This document shows positions 1-9,609 of a stretch of 64,000 nt of DNA, one piece after another; within the stretch, counting starts at the first letter, position 1; each line of letters opens with the position of its first letter. The notes under the pieces are model-generated. The model made no database searches and was not told where the DNA came from. It saw nothing but the letters and a program-made list of their open reading frames with translations. The position numbers were made by a program, and so were the translations under genes. This DNA comes from Mesorhizobium sp. YIM 152430 (GTDB lineage: Bacteria; Pseudomonadota; Alphaproteobacteria; Rhizobiales; Rhizobiaceae): the NCBI RefSeq assembly GCF_029210365.1, contig NZ_JARGES010000018.1, forward strand, positions 310,001-374,000, read 5' to 3'.

Positions 1-452
1 TACATCGCGACGTTGCGGCCGGCTTCGATATGGCGCACCGGAATGTCGGCGCGCATCAGTGCCGTCTCGAAGGAGAACGAACAGCCCAGGACGAAGGTCA
101 CGAAGTCGCCGCGCCAGAGCGCGCCAAGGTCCGTGACCGTATCGACGGCCACGCCATCCCTGAAGACGCGGTAGCGCGGCACGTCATGGCGGATGTCGAG
201 ATCGGCGCCGAGCGATGGCATTTTCGGGTCGCCGGCTTCCGAAACGGCAAGGATCGGAGCCGGTTTGGGATTGCGGACGCAAAAGCGCAGGAAGTCGTCG
301 GCATAGGCGGACGGAAGAATGACGATGTTCCCTTGCTGAAATCCTTCGGCGAGACCGCTCGTCGGTGCGTCGAAACGGCCTTGGCGGCACGCCTGCCGCA
401 ATTGGGCAGCCGTGTCGAAGCGCGGGGTGTTCACATGGACCGTGTCTCGCAT
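1..452 (-). CDS. D-glutamate cyclase-family (DUF1445, YcsI-like) putative hydro-lyase, 3' end cut by window edge
   Basis: The minus strand is open from an ATG at 452 to the window edge (about 150 residues, starting [10 protein letters not shown]). Its run of conserved blocks ([75 protein letters not shown]) is that of the DUF1445/YcsI family. That family is grouped with mammalian D-glutamate cyclase, which forms 5-oxo-D-proline. The gene is divergent from the oxoprolinase-like fusion at 732. In Bacillus ycsI also neighbours 5-oxoprolinase genes, so a role in D-glutamate/5-oxoproline turnover is a reasonable inference. The C-terminal part is not visible. Confidence 0.85.
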   Translation of the reverse strand, partial: MRDTVHVNTPRFDTAAQLRQACRQGRFDAPTSGLAEGFQQGNIVILPSAYADDFLRFCVRNPKPAPILAVSEAGDPKMPSLGADLDIRHDVPRYRVFRDGVAVDTVTDLGALWRGDFVTFVLGCSFSFETALMRADIPVRHIEAGRNVAM

Positions 453-731
453 CTGGCTTCGCCTTTACCGCTGCCTGCGCCGCATCTCATGGCGCGACGC
501 GACCTGTGCCAATTAAGGCGCGAGAATGACGATGAGTCGAATTTTAAGTTTTCATCGGCTTCGATCAATTTCGTTCATCGTCATGGGCGCGGCCGAACGG
601 CTTCACAGAGTCGTTGGTGCAACTTCTTTCATGTCGATTTATTTATCGATTTTGATCCAAAACGATAATTCGACTTATCGAGTCGGATCGACAAGATTGC
701 CGTCATCTTCAACCCGAGGGATGGCGAAGCG
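453..731. promoter_or_regulatory. Divergent intergenic region with inverted repeat
   Basis: This gene-free stretch between two divergent genes is AT-richer than its surroundings, especially 525-680. It holds a perfect short inverted repeat, CGACT-TATCG-AGTCG, at 671-685, about 46 bp before the oxoprolinase start, which could be an operator. No regulator in the window is clearly assigned to it. Confidence 0.4.
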
Positions 732-3700
732 ATGACACAGTGGGATTTCTGGATTGATCGTGGCGGCACGTTCACCGATGTGATCGGGCGCGACCCTGCG
801 GGCGTCTTCCATCCGATCAAGGTGCTTTCCGAAAATCCGTCCGCCTATCGCGATGCGGCCGTCCACGGCATTCGCAGGCTGCTCGGCCTGCAACCCGCCG
901 ATCCCATCCCTGCCGGCCAGATCGGCGAAGTGCGCATGGGCACGACCGTCGCCACCAATGCGCTTCTGGAGCGCAAGGGCGAACGGCTCGCGCTGGTGAC
1001 GACGCGCGGTTTCCGCGATGCGCTGAAGATCGGCTATCAGGAGCGCAAGCACATCTTCGCGACCGAGATCGTCAAGCCCGAAGCGCTCTATGACAGGGTC
1101 GTCGAGGTTGGCGAGCGGGTGCTGGCCGATGGCACGATCGAGACGCCGCTCGATCAAGATGCACTCCGTTCCGAGCTTCGGGTGTTGCGCCAGGAAGGAC
1201 ACGACGCGATCGCGATCGTGTTCATGCACGCTTACAAATACCCCGCGCACGAGATCGAGGCGGCGCGCATCGCGCGCGAGATCGGCTTTAGCCAGGTTTC
1301 CGTCAGCCACGAGGTCTCGCCGCTCATCAAGCTGGTCGGGCGCGGCGACACGACCGTCGTCGACGCCTATCTTTCGCCTGTCCTTCGCCGCTACGTCGCA
1401 CAGGTTTCCGAAGAACTCGACGTCGCGCGCACCGGTGCGCGGGTCATGTTCATGATGTCGTCGGGTGGCCTGACCGCAGCCGATCTCTTCCAGGGCAAGG
1501 ATGCGATCCTGTCCGGCCCCGCGGGCGGCGTGGTCGGGCTTGCCCGCACCGGCGATGCCGCGGGGTTCGACAAGGTCATCGGCTTCGACATGGGCGGCAC
1601 GTCCACCGATGTCGCGCATTTCGACGGCGAGTTCGAACGCGCCTTCGAGACGGAGGTCGCGGGCGTTCGCGTGCGTGCGCCGATGATGCTCATCCACACC
1701 GTCGCGGCCGGCGGCGGCTCGATCCTGCATTATGATGCCGGACGGTTTCGCGTGGGACCGGATTCGGCCGGCGCCAATCCCGGACCGGCCTGTTATCGCA
1801 ATGGCGGGCCGCTGACCGTCACCGACGCCAATGTCATGCTCGGCAAGCTCCTGCCGGAGCGCTTTCCGGCGATCTTCGGGCCGCGACAGGACCAGCCGCT
1901 CGACGTTGAGATCGTGCGCGAGAAGTTCGAGGAAATGGCGCGGCAGATCGGCGACGGCCGCAGCGCCGAGGACGTCGCCGACGGCTTCATCCGCATCGCG
2001 GTTGCCAACATGGTCGAGGCGATCAAGAAGATCTCGGTTCAGCGTGGCTATGACGTGACGCGTTATGCGCTGAACTGCTTTGGCGGGGCCGGCGGACAGC
2101 ACGCCTGCCTGGTGGCGGATGCGCTGGGCATGAAAAGCGTTCTGCTGCACCCGATGTCCGGCTTGCTCTCGGCCTATGGCATGGGTCTGGCCGACATTCG
2201 CGCCACGCGCCAGAAGGCGCTGGGCGTCGCGCTCGACGACGACGCGCCGTCCGCCCTCATCCTGCTTGCCCGCGAACTCGACGCCGAATGCAGCGCCGAG
2301 CTTACCGCGCAGGGCATCGCCGAACGGTCGATCACGCGCCATCTTCGGGCCCATATCCGCTATGCGGGAACCGACACGCTGCTTGCCGTCGAGGCGAGCT
2401 ATCCGCAGATCGACGATCCCGCACGGCTGCGCGCCGGCTTCGAGGACATCCACCGCCGCCGGTTCGGCTTCATCGCCGACAACAAGGCGCTCGTGATCGA
2501 GGCTGTCGAGGTGGAAGCGATCGGCGGCGGCGCGGTCGAGACGGAGCCAGAGGGCGCGGCGCAAACGCCATCTGCGGCGGTTCCGGCAGCGCAGACGCGG
2601 TTCCATTCGCAAGGGGCGGCTCACGATGCGGGCGTTGTCCTGCGCTCAACCATGATTCCGGGCCAGTTCGTCACCGGACCGGCGATCATCATCGAAGCCA
2701 ACCAGACCATCGTGATCGAGGAGGGCTGGCAAGCCCGCCTGACCGCGCGCGACCACATCATCCTCGAGCGCGTGGAGCCACTGCCTGCACAACTGGCAAT
2801 CGGGTCGAAGGCCGATCCCGTGATGCTGGAGATTTTCAACAATCTCTTCATGTCGATCGCTGAACAGATGGGCGTGACGCTCCAGAATACCGCCTATTCG
2901 GTCAACATCAAGGAACGGCTCGATTTTTCATGCGCGGTCTTCGACGCCGCGGGCAATCTGGTCGCCAATGCTCCGCACATGCCGGTCCATCTGGGCTCGA
3001 TGGACGCATCCGTCGCGACCGCGATCCGGGAAAACCCGACCGTGCATCAGGGTGACGTGTTCCTCATCAACGCGCCCTACAATGGCGGAACGCACCTGCC
3101 GGACCTGACGGTCTGCACGCCCGTCTTCGACGCGGACGGGCGCACCATCCGCTTCTGGGTCGCAAGTCGCGGGCACCATGCCGATATCGGCGGCCTCGCG
3201 CCCGGCTCGATGTCGCCGCTCGCCACCACGATCGAGGAAGAAGGCGTCTACATCGACAATTTCAAGCTCGTCGACCAAGGCCGGTTCTGCGAGGAGGAAC
3301 TGTCGCGGCTCCTGACCGGCGCGCGCTATCCGGTGCGCAATCTCGTGCAGAACATCAATGACCTGAAGGCCCAGATCGCGGCCAACGAGAAGGGCGTGTC
3401 AGAGCTCAACCGCATGATCGGGCTGTTCGGTAGGGATGTCGTCGAAGCCTATATGGGACATGTTCAGGACAATGCCGAGGAAAGCGTGCGACGCGTCCTC
3501 GACCGGCTTCCCGATGGCGAATTCACCTATCCGATGGATCAGGGATGCCTGATCAAGGTGCGGGTCACCGTCGACCGCGCGAAGCGGGAAGCGACGGTCG
3601 ATTTCACCGGCACGTCCGCCCAGCGTCCCGACAATTTCAATGCGCCCGCGCCGGTGACGCGGGCAGCCGTCCTCTACGTCTTCCGCCTGCTCGTCCGGGG

Positions 3701-4331
3701 CGACATCCCGATGAATGCCGGCTGCCTGCGGCCGATCCACATCGTCGTGCCGGAGAACTCGATGCTGTCCCCCAGCTATCCGGCTGCCGTCGTCGCCGGC
3801 AATGTCGAGGTCAGCCAGGCGGTGACCAACTGCCTGTTCGGCGCGACCGGCGCCATGGCAGCCGCGCAGGGGACGATGAACAATTTGACCTTCGGCAACG
3901 AGGAATACCAGTATTACGAGACGATCTGCTCAGGCGCGCCCGCCGGGCCAGGCTTCCATGGCGCGGACGCAATCCACACCCACATGACCAATTCGAGGCT
4001 CACCGATCCCGAAATCCTGGAGACGCGCTTTCCCGTTGTTCTCGAAGACTTTCACATCCGGCGGGGTTCGGGCGGCCGTGGCAAATGGAATGCGGGCGAC
4101 GGCACGCGGCGGACCATCCGGGCCCGCGAGACGCTGGAATTCGCCATCCTGTCGGGCCATCGGAAGATCCCCCCTTTCGGTCTGGAAGGTGGGCAATCCG
4201 GCGAAGTCGGGACCAATCAGGTTCGCCGCGTATCCGGTAAAGTCGAAATGCTGGGCGGGTGTGACCAGACCATGCTCGAACCGGGGGATGCCTTCATCAT
4301 CTCCACGCCGACGGGCGGGGGGTATGGCTAA
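732..4331 (+). CDS. Hydantoinase/5-oxoprolinase family protein, fused A and B subunits
   Basis: A 1199-residue protein joining both subunits of an ATP-dependent cyclic-amidase. The N-terminal HyuA part (about residues 1-680) has the phosphate-binding DRGGTFTDV motif at 9-17 and a second actin-like nucleotide motif, [11 protein letters not shown], near residue 283. The HyuB part begins near residue 694 ([12 protein letters not shown]) and carries [15 protein letters not shown] near 785 and a glycine-rich C-terminus. The length and domain order match eukaryote-type 5-oxoprolinase and fused N-methylhydantoinases. The reaction is ATP-driven opening of a cyclic imide or lactam. The neighbouring DUF1445 gene favours 5-oxoproline as substrate, but hydantoins are possible. 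Confidence 0.9.
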   Translation: MTQWDFWIDRGGTFTDVIGRDPAGVFHPIKVLSENPSAYRDAAVHGIRRLLGLQPADPIPAGQIGEVRMGTTVATNALLERKGERLALVTTRGFRDALKIGYQERKHIFATEIVKPEALYDRVVEVGERVLADGTIETPLDQDALRSELRVLRQEGHDAIAIVFMHAYKYPAHEIEAARIAREIGFSQVSVSHEVSPLIKLVGRGDTTVVDAYLSPVLRRYVAQVSEELDVARTGARVMFMMSSGGLTAADLFQGKDAILSGPAGGVVGLARTGDAAGFDKVIGFDMGGTSTDVAHFDGEFERAFETEVAGVRVRAPMMLIHTVAAGGGSILHYDAGRFRVGPDSAGANPGPACYRNGGPLTVTDANVMLGKLLPERFPAIFGPRQDQPLDVEIVREKFEEMARQIGDGRSAEDVADGFIRIAVANMVEAIKKISVQRGYDVTRYALNCFGGAGGQHACLVADALGMKSVLLHPMSGLLSAYGMGLADIRATRQKALGVALDDDAPSALILLARELDAECSAELTAQGIAERSITRHLRAHIRYAGTDTLLAVEASYPQIDDPARLRAGFEDIHRRRFGFIADNKALVIEAVEVEAIGGGAVETEPEGAAQTPSAAVPAAQTRFHSQGAAHDAGVVLRSTMIPGQFVTGPAIIIEANQTIVIEEGWQARLTARDHIILERVEPLPAQLAIGSKADPVMLEIFNNLFMSIAEQMGVTLQNTAYSVNIKERLDFSCAVFDAAGNLVANAPHMPVHLGSMDASVATAIRENPTVHQGDVFLINAPYNGGTHLPDLTVCTPVFDADGRTIRFWVASRGHHADIGGLAPGSMSPLATTIEEEGVYIDNFKLVDQGRFCEEELSRLLTGARYPVRNLVQNINDLKAQIAANEKGVSELNRMIGLFGRDVVEAYMGHVQDNAEESVRRVLDRLPDGEFTYPMDQGCLIKVRVTVDRAKREATVDFTGTSAQRPDNFNAPAPVTRAAVLYVFRLLVRGDIPMNAGCLRPIHIVVPENSMLSPSYPAAVVAGNVEVSQAVTNCLFGATGAMAAAQGTMNNLTFGNEEYQYYETICSGAPAGPGFHGADAIHTHMTNSRLTDPEILETRFPVVLEDFHIRRGSGGRGKWNAGDGTRRTIRARETLEFAILSGHRKIPPFGLEGGQSGEVGTNQVRRVSGKVEMLGGCDQTMLEPGDAFIISTPTGGGYG

Positions 4332-4508
4332 ACTCGGCTAGATGATGCGGCGGATACTCGCGATGACCGCGTCGGGCTCGCAGTTCCATCGGCGGAGCGG
4401 GAACTCGCCGCAGGCAGCCTGGTCGTCCATTGAAAGGCATTGCCATGGGTGTCTCCTATCGCGGCCATTTCTTCGGATGCTCGCGCGCGAGCACCAACCG
4501 GCACACCA

Positions 4509-6023
4509 TCAGGGTTTTTCGCGACCGGCTTTTGTCGGAGCTCGATGCTCCTGAAGCCATCTGGATCTTGCCGCCACGCGCTCCACACCTTCCGGGATGC
4601 GTGACGCATCGATCGACGAATAGGCCATGCGGAAATAGCGGCATGTCTCGGTCCGGTGCGCGAAGAACGGCGAACCGGATTCAATCAACACCCCGTCGGC
4701 GCGCAGCGCATCGGCAAGCGCATCGGCATCGAGATCTTCCCGCCCCTCGATCCAGAACGATGTCCCGCCAAAGCTGGACCGGCCGGCAATGGTCAGGCCG
4801 CATTTTTCGAGCGCCTCGGCCATCGTGTCGTGGCGCTTTGCATATTCCCCGCGCATCCGTCGGATCAGCGAATCATAGTGGCCGAGCGCGAGGAAATTCG
4901 AGACCGCGCGTTGCAGATGTCCGGGCGGATGGCGCAGCATCAGGGCGCGCAGGGCGCGTGCCTCGCGGATGAGTTCGGGCGGGCCGACGAGGTAGCCGAG
5001 CCGCAGGCCGGGAAAGAGCGATTTGGAGAAGCTGCCGATATAGAGGACCCGGTTGTGCCGGTCGATCGACCGCAAGGCCGGCGAGGGCGCCTCAAGGAAG
5101 CTCATCTCGAATTCGTAGTCGTCTTCGACGACGATGAAGTCACGCTCCTGAGCAAGTTCCAGCAGCCGGCGGCGGCGCGCCATCGGCATCCGCACCGCAG
5201 TTGGCGCCTGGTGGCTCGGCGTGACGAAAACCACGTCGACATCGGGCGGCAAGTCGTCGGGCGGCAGGCCGTTCTGGTCCACCGGCACCGTCGAAACCGA
5301 TGCGCCGCTCAGTTTCAGGGAAGCGTAGATGTCCGGGTGGCTCGGTTCCTCGCAGACCGCATGGCGTCCGGCTCCCAAAAGGAGTTGCACGACGATCCAG
5401 ATCGCGTTCTGCGCGCCGACCGTGACGAGGATTTCGTCGGCTGCGGCCTTGATGCCGCGGCGCGGTAATGTGCGTGACGAGATGTACTGGACGAGTTGCA
5501 TGTCGTCGGCTGCCGCAAAGTCGCCCGCCATGAATTCGAAATCGGACCGCGACAGCGAGCGTCGCGTGCAGTCGCGCCAGGCGGCAAGGTCGAACAGGCT
5601 CATGTCGCTCTGGCCGTAGGTGAACGGGAAGGGATAGCTGCGCCAGTCGAGCGGCTTGCGGATCGAACGTGCGATGTCGAAGCGCTTCACGATCCGCGCC
5701 GACCAGTCCAGCGCGCCCGGCGCGTCGGCTCCCTGCGTCGCCCTCAGCCGCGCGATCGGCGCCGTCTCGCAAATCCTGTAGCCGCTGCGCGGCAGCGGAT
5801 CGAGATAGCCCTGCGCCGCCAGTTCCTGATAGGCGAGCGAAACGGTGATGCGCGAAATCCCCAGATGCTCGGCCAGCCGCCGGGTCGAGGGAAGTCGCGC
5901 CAAAGGCTCCAGCCGCCCCGACAGGATCGCCGAAACGACCGCCTCGCGAATCTGCGCCTGTAGGCTGGTCGGGCGCGTTTTGTCGATCTGGAAGCTGTCT
6001 TCGGAAATGCGTGGCATCGACAT
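4509..6023 (-). CDS. tauR: TauR-like MocR-family regulator of taurine catabolism
   Basis: A 504-residue MocR-type regulator. A GntR winged helix occupies about residues 17-85 (LPSTRRLAEHLGISRITVSLAY). A fold-type I aminotransferase domain then runs to the end, with the PLP lysine in GSFSKSLFPGLRLGY at Lys334. Proteins of this class use PLP or its aldimine as effector. It is divergent from the TRAP transporter genes and separated by about 140 bp holding three CTGG-type direct repeats. That matches tauR placement and binding-site type in Rhodobacter and Paracoccus taurine clusters. It probably activates tauKLM-XY-xsc-tauZ-pta in the presence of taurine. The start at 6023 is the first in-frame ATG. 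Confidence 0.87.
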   Translation of the reverse strand: MSMPRISEDSFQIDKTRPTSLQAQIREAVVSAILSGRLEPLARLPSTRRLAEHLGISRITVSLAYQELAAQGYLDPLPRSGYRICETAPIARLRATQGADAPGALDWSARIVKRFDIARSIRKPLDWRSYPFPFTYGQSDMSLFDLAAWRDCTRRSLSRSDFEFMAGDFAAADDMQLVQYISSRTLPRRGIKAAADEILVTVGAQNAIWIVVQLLLGAGRHAVCEEPSHPDIYASLKLSGASVSTVPVDQNGLPPDDLPPDVDVVFVTPSHQAPTAVRMPMARRRRLLELAQERDFIVVEDDYEFEMSFLEAPSPALRSIDRHNRVLYIGSFSKSLFPGLRLGYLVGPPELIREARALRALMLRHPPGHLQRAVSNFLALGHYDSLIRRMRGEYAKRHDTMAEALEKCGLTIAGRSSFGGTSFWIEGREDLDADALADALRADGVLIESGSPFFAHRTETCRYFRMAYSSIDASRIPEGVERVAARSRWLQEHRAPTKAGREKP

Positions 6024-6037
6024 GCTCCGCTTTTAAA

Positions 6038-6093
6038 CTGGATATAGAAGTGTTTCCATCTGGCTATAAGGCCGCAGTATCGGACTGGCTAGT
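6038..6093 (+). promoter_or_regulatory. Three CTGG-type direct repeats between tauR and tauK (putative TauR boxes)
   Basis: Direct repeats read CTGGATATAG at 6038-6047, CTGGCTATAA at 6060-6069 and CTGGCTAGT at 6085-6093. They are 22 and 25 bp apart, so the first two lie on nearly the same helix face. MocR regulators commonly bind direct repeats, and the TauR site described in Rhodobacter capsulatus starts with CTGGAC. Assignment to TauR is by position and motif similarity only. Confidence 0.6.
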
Positions 6094-6165
6094 CTCTCAT
6101 GGTCGCTGACGCCTCGAAGAAGGCGCGCCACAGCCGAATGGCACAGCCCAATGGGAGACAGGAAC

Positions 6166-7173
6166 ATGACTTTTCATCCAAGATACTTTCTGACGACGTC
6201 CGCGCTCGCCGTACTGATGGCCATGACTCCGGCAAGCGCCAAGACCTTCCGCATCGCGGTCGGCGACGGCCCTGGCGGCACGCAGGAAGAACTTGGCAAG
6301 GCTTTCATCGCGGCCCTTGAGGAAAAGAGCGGCGGCGAACATACGGGCCGCCTGTTCCTCAACGGACAGCTTGGCGACGAGCAGGCCACCGTCAACGATG
6401 CCGCGATGGGCACGCTCGACATGTCGATCCTGGCGATCAACAACGTGACACCCTTCTCGCCCACGGTCGGCGTCCTGACCCTGCCTTATGTCATCTTGTC
6501 GGTCGACGATGCCGAGGCGATCACGCAGGGCGAGATCGGCCAGGAACTGATCGACAACACCATCCGCGATGCGGGCGTGCGCATCATCGGCTGGGCCTAT
6601 TCGGGCTTTCGCGTACTGACCAATTCCAAGCAGCCGGTCGAGACCGTGGACGATCTTCAGGGCCTCGTCATCCGCGTGCCGCCGAACGAGATCATGATCG
6701 AGACCTACCGGTCCTGGGGCGTCGATCCGACGCCGCTCCCGTGGAACGAGACCTTCACGGCGCTTCAGATGAAGGTCGTCGACGGTCAGGACAACCCATA
6801 CATGACCAACTACGCGATGAAGTTCGATGAGGTGCAGACCTATGTGACGAACATTCGCTACATCTTCTCCATCGAGCCGCTTGTCGTTTCCGAACAGGTT
6901 TTCCAGAGCCTGTCGCCGGAAGAACAGCAGATGGTGCTCGACGCCGGACAGGAAGCGACCGCCCATAGCGGCCGGTTCATCCGCGAAAGGGAAAGTGAGA
7001 TCAAGGAAACGCTCGCCGAACGCGGCATGGAGATTACCGATCCGGCCGACGGCGAGGCCGAGTTCATGGAGCGCGCGACGACCGCCGTCTGGCCGAAATT
7101 CTACGACAGCGTCGGCGGGGTCGAGCAGATCAACAAGGTGCTCGCCGCGCTGGGCCGCGACCCGGTCGAGTAA
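6166..7173 (+). CDS. tauK: TRAP transporter substrate-binding protein, taurine (DctP family)
   Basis: A 335-residue periplasmic DctP-type binding protein. Residues 1-25 form a Sec signal peptide ending PASA before KTFRIA. The body has the TRAP hallmarks LFLNGQLGDEQATVNDAAMGTLDM and the helix GLVIRVPPNEIMIETYRSWG, with the substrate-carboxylate/sulfonate arginine expected in this region. The ATG at 6166 is chosen over the in-frame ATG at 6151 because a GGGAG Shine-Dalgarno sits between them. It is first in the tau transport operon. Taurine specificity is inferred from the flanking tauR and tauXY-xsc. A strong hairpin follows the gene. Confidence 0.88.
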   Translation: MTFHPRYFLTTSALAVLMAMTPASAKTFRIAVGDGPGGTQEELGKAFIAALEEKSGGEHTGRLFLNGQLGDEQATVNDAAMGTLDMSILAINNVTPFSPTVGVLTLPYVILSVDDAEAITQGEIGQELIDNTIRDAGVRIIGWAYSGFRVLTNSKQPVETVDDLQGLVIRVPPNEIMIETYRSWGVDPTPLPWNETFTALQMKVVDGQDNPYMTNYAMKFDEVQTYVTNIRYIFSIEPLVVSEQVFQSLSPEEQQMVLDAGQEATAHSGRFIRERESEIKETLAERGMEITDPADGEAEFMERATTAVWPKFYDSVGGVEQINKVLAALGRDPVE

Positions 7174-7203
7174 GAGTTTCATCCTCCTGCGACACTCTAA
7201 CCG

Positions 7204-7226
7204 GGGAAGGCGCACGGCGCCTTCCC
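7204..7226 (+). terminator. Intercistronic hairpin after tauK
   Basis: GGGAAGGCGC at 7204-7213 pairs perfectly with GCGCCTTCCC at 7217-7226 around a 3-nt loop. No T-run follows, and tauL starts 17 bp later. It is more likely an attenuating or mRNA-protecting hairpin that raises binding-protein yield over the membrane subunits than a full stop. Confidence 0.7.
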
Positions 7227-7242
7227 GTGGCGGAGCATTGCC

Positions 7243-7794
7243 ATGTCGACCTTCTGGACCGTGATTGACAAGATCGAGAGCTATCTGTGCCGTGGCCTTC
7301 TGGCGACCTTCGTCACTCTTCTCTTTGCCCAGATCGTCTCGCGCCAGATTTTCGGACGCTCGATCTCCTGGATCGAGGAATTGTCCGTCTATCTTTTCGT
7401 GTGGTTTGTGTTCTTCGGCGCAAGCTATGCCGCGCGAGTGAACGCCCACAATCGGGTGACCTTCCACCTGAAGGCGCTTTTGGGAGCGCGGGCGAAATAT
7501 GTGGAAGCCCTGGCCGACCTCTTCTGGGTCTCGTTCAACATCTATTTCGTCTACCTGGCGATCGATTTCATCTTCTTCCGGATGAACCGGTTCTGGAAAT
7601 CCCAGACGCTCGGGATCGAGATGAAATACGTCTATCTCGTCCTGCCTATCGCCTTCACGCTGATGACCATCCGCATCCTCCAGGTCAATTACGACCGGCT
7701 GGTGCGCAATATCGACCCCAACGATCCCGACGCCATCGACGCCCAGGAAGGCGATGCGCGCGAGATGCCGCGCGTCGTCGCGGCGCAGAACTGA
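7243..7794 (+). CDS. tauL: TRAP transporter small membrane subunit (DctQ family)
   Basis: A 183-residue integral membrane protein with about four hydrophobic helices. It carries the DctQ signature around residues 40-60 (FGRSISWIEELSVYLFVWFVFFGASYA) and an HNRVTFH segment typical of the family. It pairs with the large subunit TauM to form the Na+-driven channel part of the TRAP importer. It lies between tauK and tauM. The C-terminus is charged and cytoplasmic (PNDPDAIDAQEGDARE). Confidence 0.87.
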   Translation: MSTFWTVIDKIESYLCRGLLATFVTLLFAQIVSRQIFGRSISWIEELSVYLFVWFVFFGASYAARVNAHNRVTFHLKALLGARAKYVEALADLFWVSFNIYFVYLAIDFIFFRMNRFWKSQTLGIEMKYVYLVLPIAFTLMTIRILQVNYDRLVRNIDPNDPDAIDAQEGDAREMPRVVAAQN

Positions 7795-7804
7795 GGGCGC
7801 GATC

Positions 7805-9145
7805 ATGGAAGGCACGGTATCTCTCGTTCTGTTCGGTTCCTTTGCGGCCATGCTTCTCATGGGCGCGCCGATCACGGTCGCACTCAGCCTGGCAGCGCTC
7901 GCCGCGTTCCTGTTCGTCGGCGAGAACCCGATCCAGTTCGTCCAGATCGCATTCACCTCGGTCGGCTCGTTTCCGCTGATGGCGCTGCCGGCCTTCATCC
8001 TCGCCGGGGCGCTGATGGAGGCCACGGGCATCTCGCGCCGTCTGATCGCGTTCGCCGAAAGCATCGCCGGACCGTTCACCGGCGGCTTGGGGGCTGCGGC
8101 GATCATCGCCTGCGTCTTCTTCGGGGCGATTTCCGGCTCCGGTCCGGCAACGACGGCTGCGGTCGGCATGTTGATGATCCCGGCCATGGCCCGCCGCGGC
8201 TACGACAAGGGCTATGCGGCATCTCTGACGGCTGCTTCCGGCGGGCTCGGCATCGTCATCCCGCCTTCGATCCCGATGGTCATCTTCGGCATTTCCGCGA
8301 TCGGCCTCCAGGCGCCGCCGGAAGCGATCGAGCGATTTGGAAGCTTTGCGTCGGTTTCGATAGCCAAGCTGTTCATCGCCGGAATGTTTCCCGGACTGAT
8401 GCTGGCGACGAGCCTGCTCGTGATGAACGCCATTCTCAGCCATCGACGCGGCTTCGTCGGCAATGGCGAGGCATGGTCCTTCGCCAAGGTCGTCACCGCC
8501 GGCCGGCAAGGCTTCTGGGCATTGCTGGCGCCCGTGGTCATTCTCGGCGGCATCTATTCGGGCTGGTTCACGCCAACCGAAGCGGCTGTCGTGGCGATCT
8601 TCTACACGCTCTTCGTCGGCCTGTTCATCTATCGGTCGCTGCGCTGGGAAGCACTCTTCCGCTCGCTCGAGACGACGACATGGATCACGGGCCGGGTTCT
8701 CCTGATCCTGTTCGCCGCCACCGTTTTCGGCCGCGTGCTGGTCACCTACGAGGTGCCGACGCTGATCGCGGACAGCATGTTGGCGCTGACGACCAACATC
8801 TATCTGATCTGGCTGTTCTTAATCGTCTTCCTGCTGGCCGTCGGCATGTTCATGGAGACGCTGGCGGCGATCATGATCCTGGTCCAGGTCATGCTGCCGG
8901 TCGCCTACAGCGTCGGCATCGATCCGACCCATTTCGGCATCGTCATGATCTGCTGCCTGGCGGTGGGCTTCCAGACGCCGCCACTCGGCGAAAACCTCTT
9001 CATCGCGGCAGGCATCGCAAACCGCCCGGTCGAGGAGATCGCTGTCAAGGCGCTGCCCTTCGTGGCGGTCAACACGCTCGCGATCCTGCTGATCGCCTTC
9101 TTCCCCCAGATCTCGCTCTTCCTGCCGACGCTGCTTGGATATTGA
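7805..9145 (+). CDS. tauM: TRAP transporter large permease (DctM family)
   Basis: A 446-residue polytopic membrane protein with many hydrophobic helices. DctM landmarks are the GAISGSGPATTAAVG loop, the GGLGIVIPPSIPMVIFG motif and the C-terminal FQTPPLGENLFIAAG motif. The ATG at 7805 is chosen because it gives the family N-terminus (EGTVSLVLFGSFAAMLLMG). Upstream in-frame codons would overlap tauL with arginine-rich sequence. It is the main translocation subunit of the presumed taurine TRAP importer. Confidence 0.9.
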   Translation: MEGTVSLVLFGSFAAMLLMGAPITVALSLAALAAFLFVGENPIQFVQIAFTSVGSFPLMALPAFILAGALMEATGISRRLIAFAESIAGPFTGGLGAAAIIACVFFGAISGSGPATTAAVGMLMIPAMARRGYDKGYAASLTAASGGLGIVIPPSIPMVIFGISAIGLQAPPEAIERFGSFASVSIAKLFIAGMFPGLMLATSLLVMNAILSHRRGFVGNGEAWSFAKVVTAGRQGFWALLAPVVILGGIYSGWFTPTEAAVVAIFYTLFVGLFIYRSLRWEALFRSLETTTWITGRVLLILFAATVFGRVLVTYEVPTLIADSMLALTTNIYLIWLFLIVFLLAVGMFMETLAAIMILVQVMLPVAYSVGIDPTHFGIVMICCLAVGFQTPPLGENLFIAAGIANRPVEEIAVKALPFVAVNTLAILLIAFFPQISLFLPTLLGY

Positions 9146-9174
9146 ACGCCGGCCACCTGAAAGGATTTTGAATC

Positions 9175-9579
9175 ATGCCGACCATTACCGCCTCGCGAAG
9201 CCTGACGACTGAGGATCTGAAGCAACTCTTTGACGCCTTCAACCGGCACGACATCGACGCCGTGATGGTCCATTTCGCCGACGACGCCGTGTTCGATGCG
9301 GTCGGCGGCGCGGAGGTCTATGGCACGCGGTTCGAAGGTCGGGCCGCGATTGCAGAAGCGTTCCAGAACGTCTGGAAGACCATGCACGACGCGCGTTGGG
9401 ACCATCGCGGCCATCTCGTCCAGGGCGACCGTGCGGTTTCCGAATGGACCTTCTCCGGCACCAATCCGGACGGCACGCGGATCGAGGCCGAGGGCGCCGA
9501 CCTCTTCCGCCTGAAGGACGGGCGGATCGTCCATAAGCAGGCGTTCCGCAAGCAGCGGCCGCCGGTCGCAAAGTCCTGA
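9175..9579 (+). CDS. tauX: Taurine dehydrogenase small subunit (SnoaL/NTF2-like)
   Basis: A 134-residue single-domain SnoaL/NTF2-like protein. The cone-fold pattern is visible as LFDAFNRHDIDAVMVHFADDAVFD, the FEGRAAIAEAF helix and the final DLFRLKDGRIVHKQAFRKQR strands. It sits directly before the FAD oxidoreductase and xsc. In taurine-degrading Rhodobacter and Paracoccus the small TauX subunit is a short protein in this exact position. The assignment rests on context more than on sequence. Alone it would be called a nuclear transport factor 2 family protein. Confidence 0.75.
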   Translation: MPTITASRSLTTEDLKQLFDAFNRHDIDAVMVHFADDAVFDAVGGAEVYGTRFEGRAAIAEAFQNVWKTMHDARWDHRGHLVQGDRAVSEWTFSGTNPDGTRIEAEGADLFRLKDGRIVHKQAFRKQRPPVAKS

Positions 9580-9609
9580 ACCGGAAACGCGCTCGCAAGG
9601 CGACCGACG

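Noticed and set aside
675-2624. A 649-codon minus-strand open frame opposite the hydantoinase gene
   Set aside because: Its translation is Arg/Asp/His-rich with no recognisable motif and is the mirror of a well-supported gene. GC-rich third positions keep antisense frames open.
6097-8187. A 696-codon minus-strand frame opposite tauK-tauL
   Set aside because: It covers supported genes plus their intergenic hairpin; the composition is that of an antisense frame.
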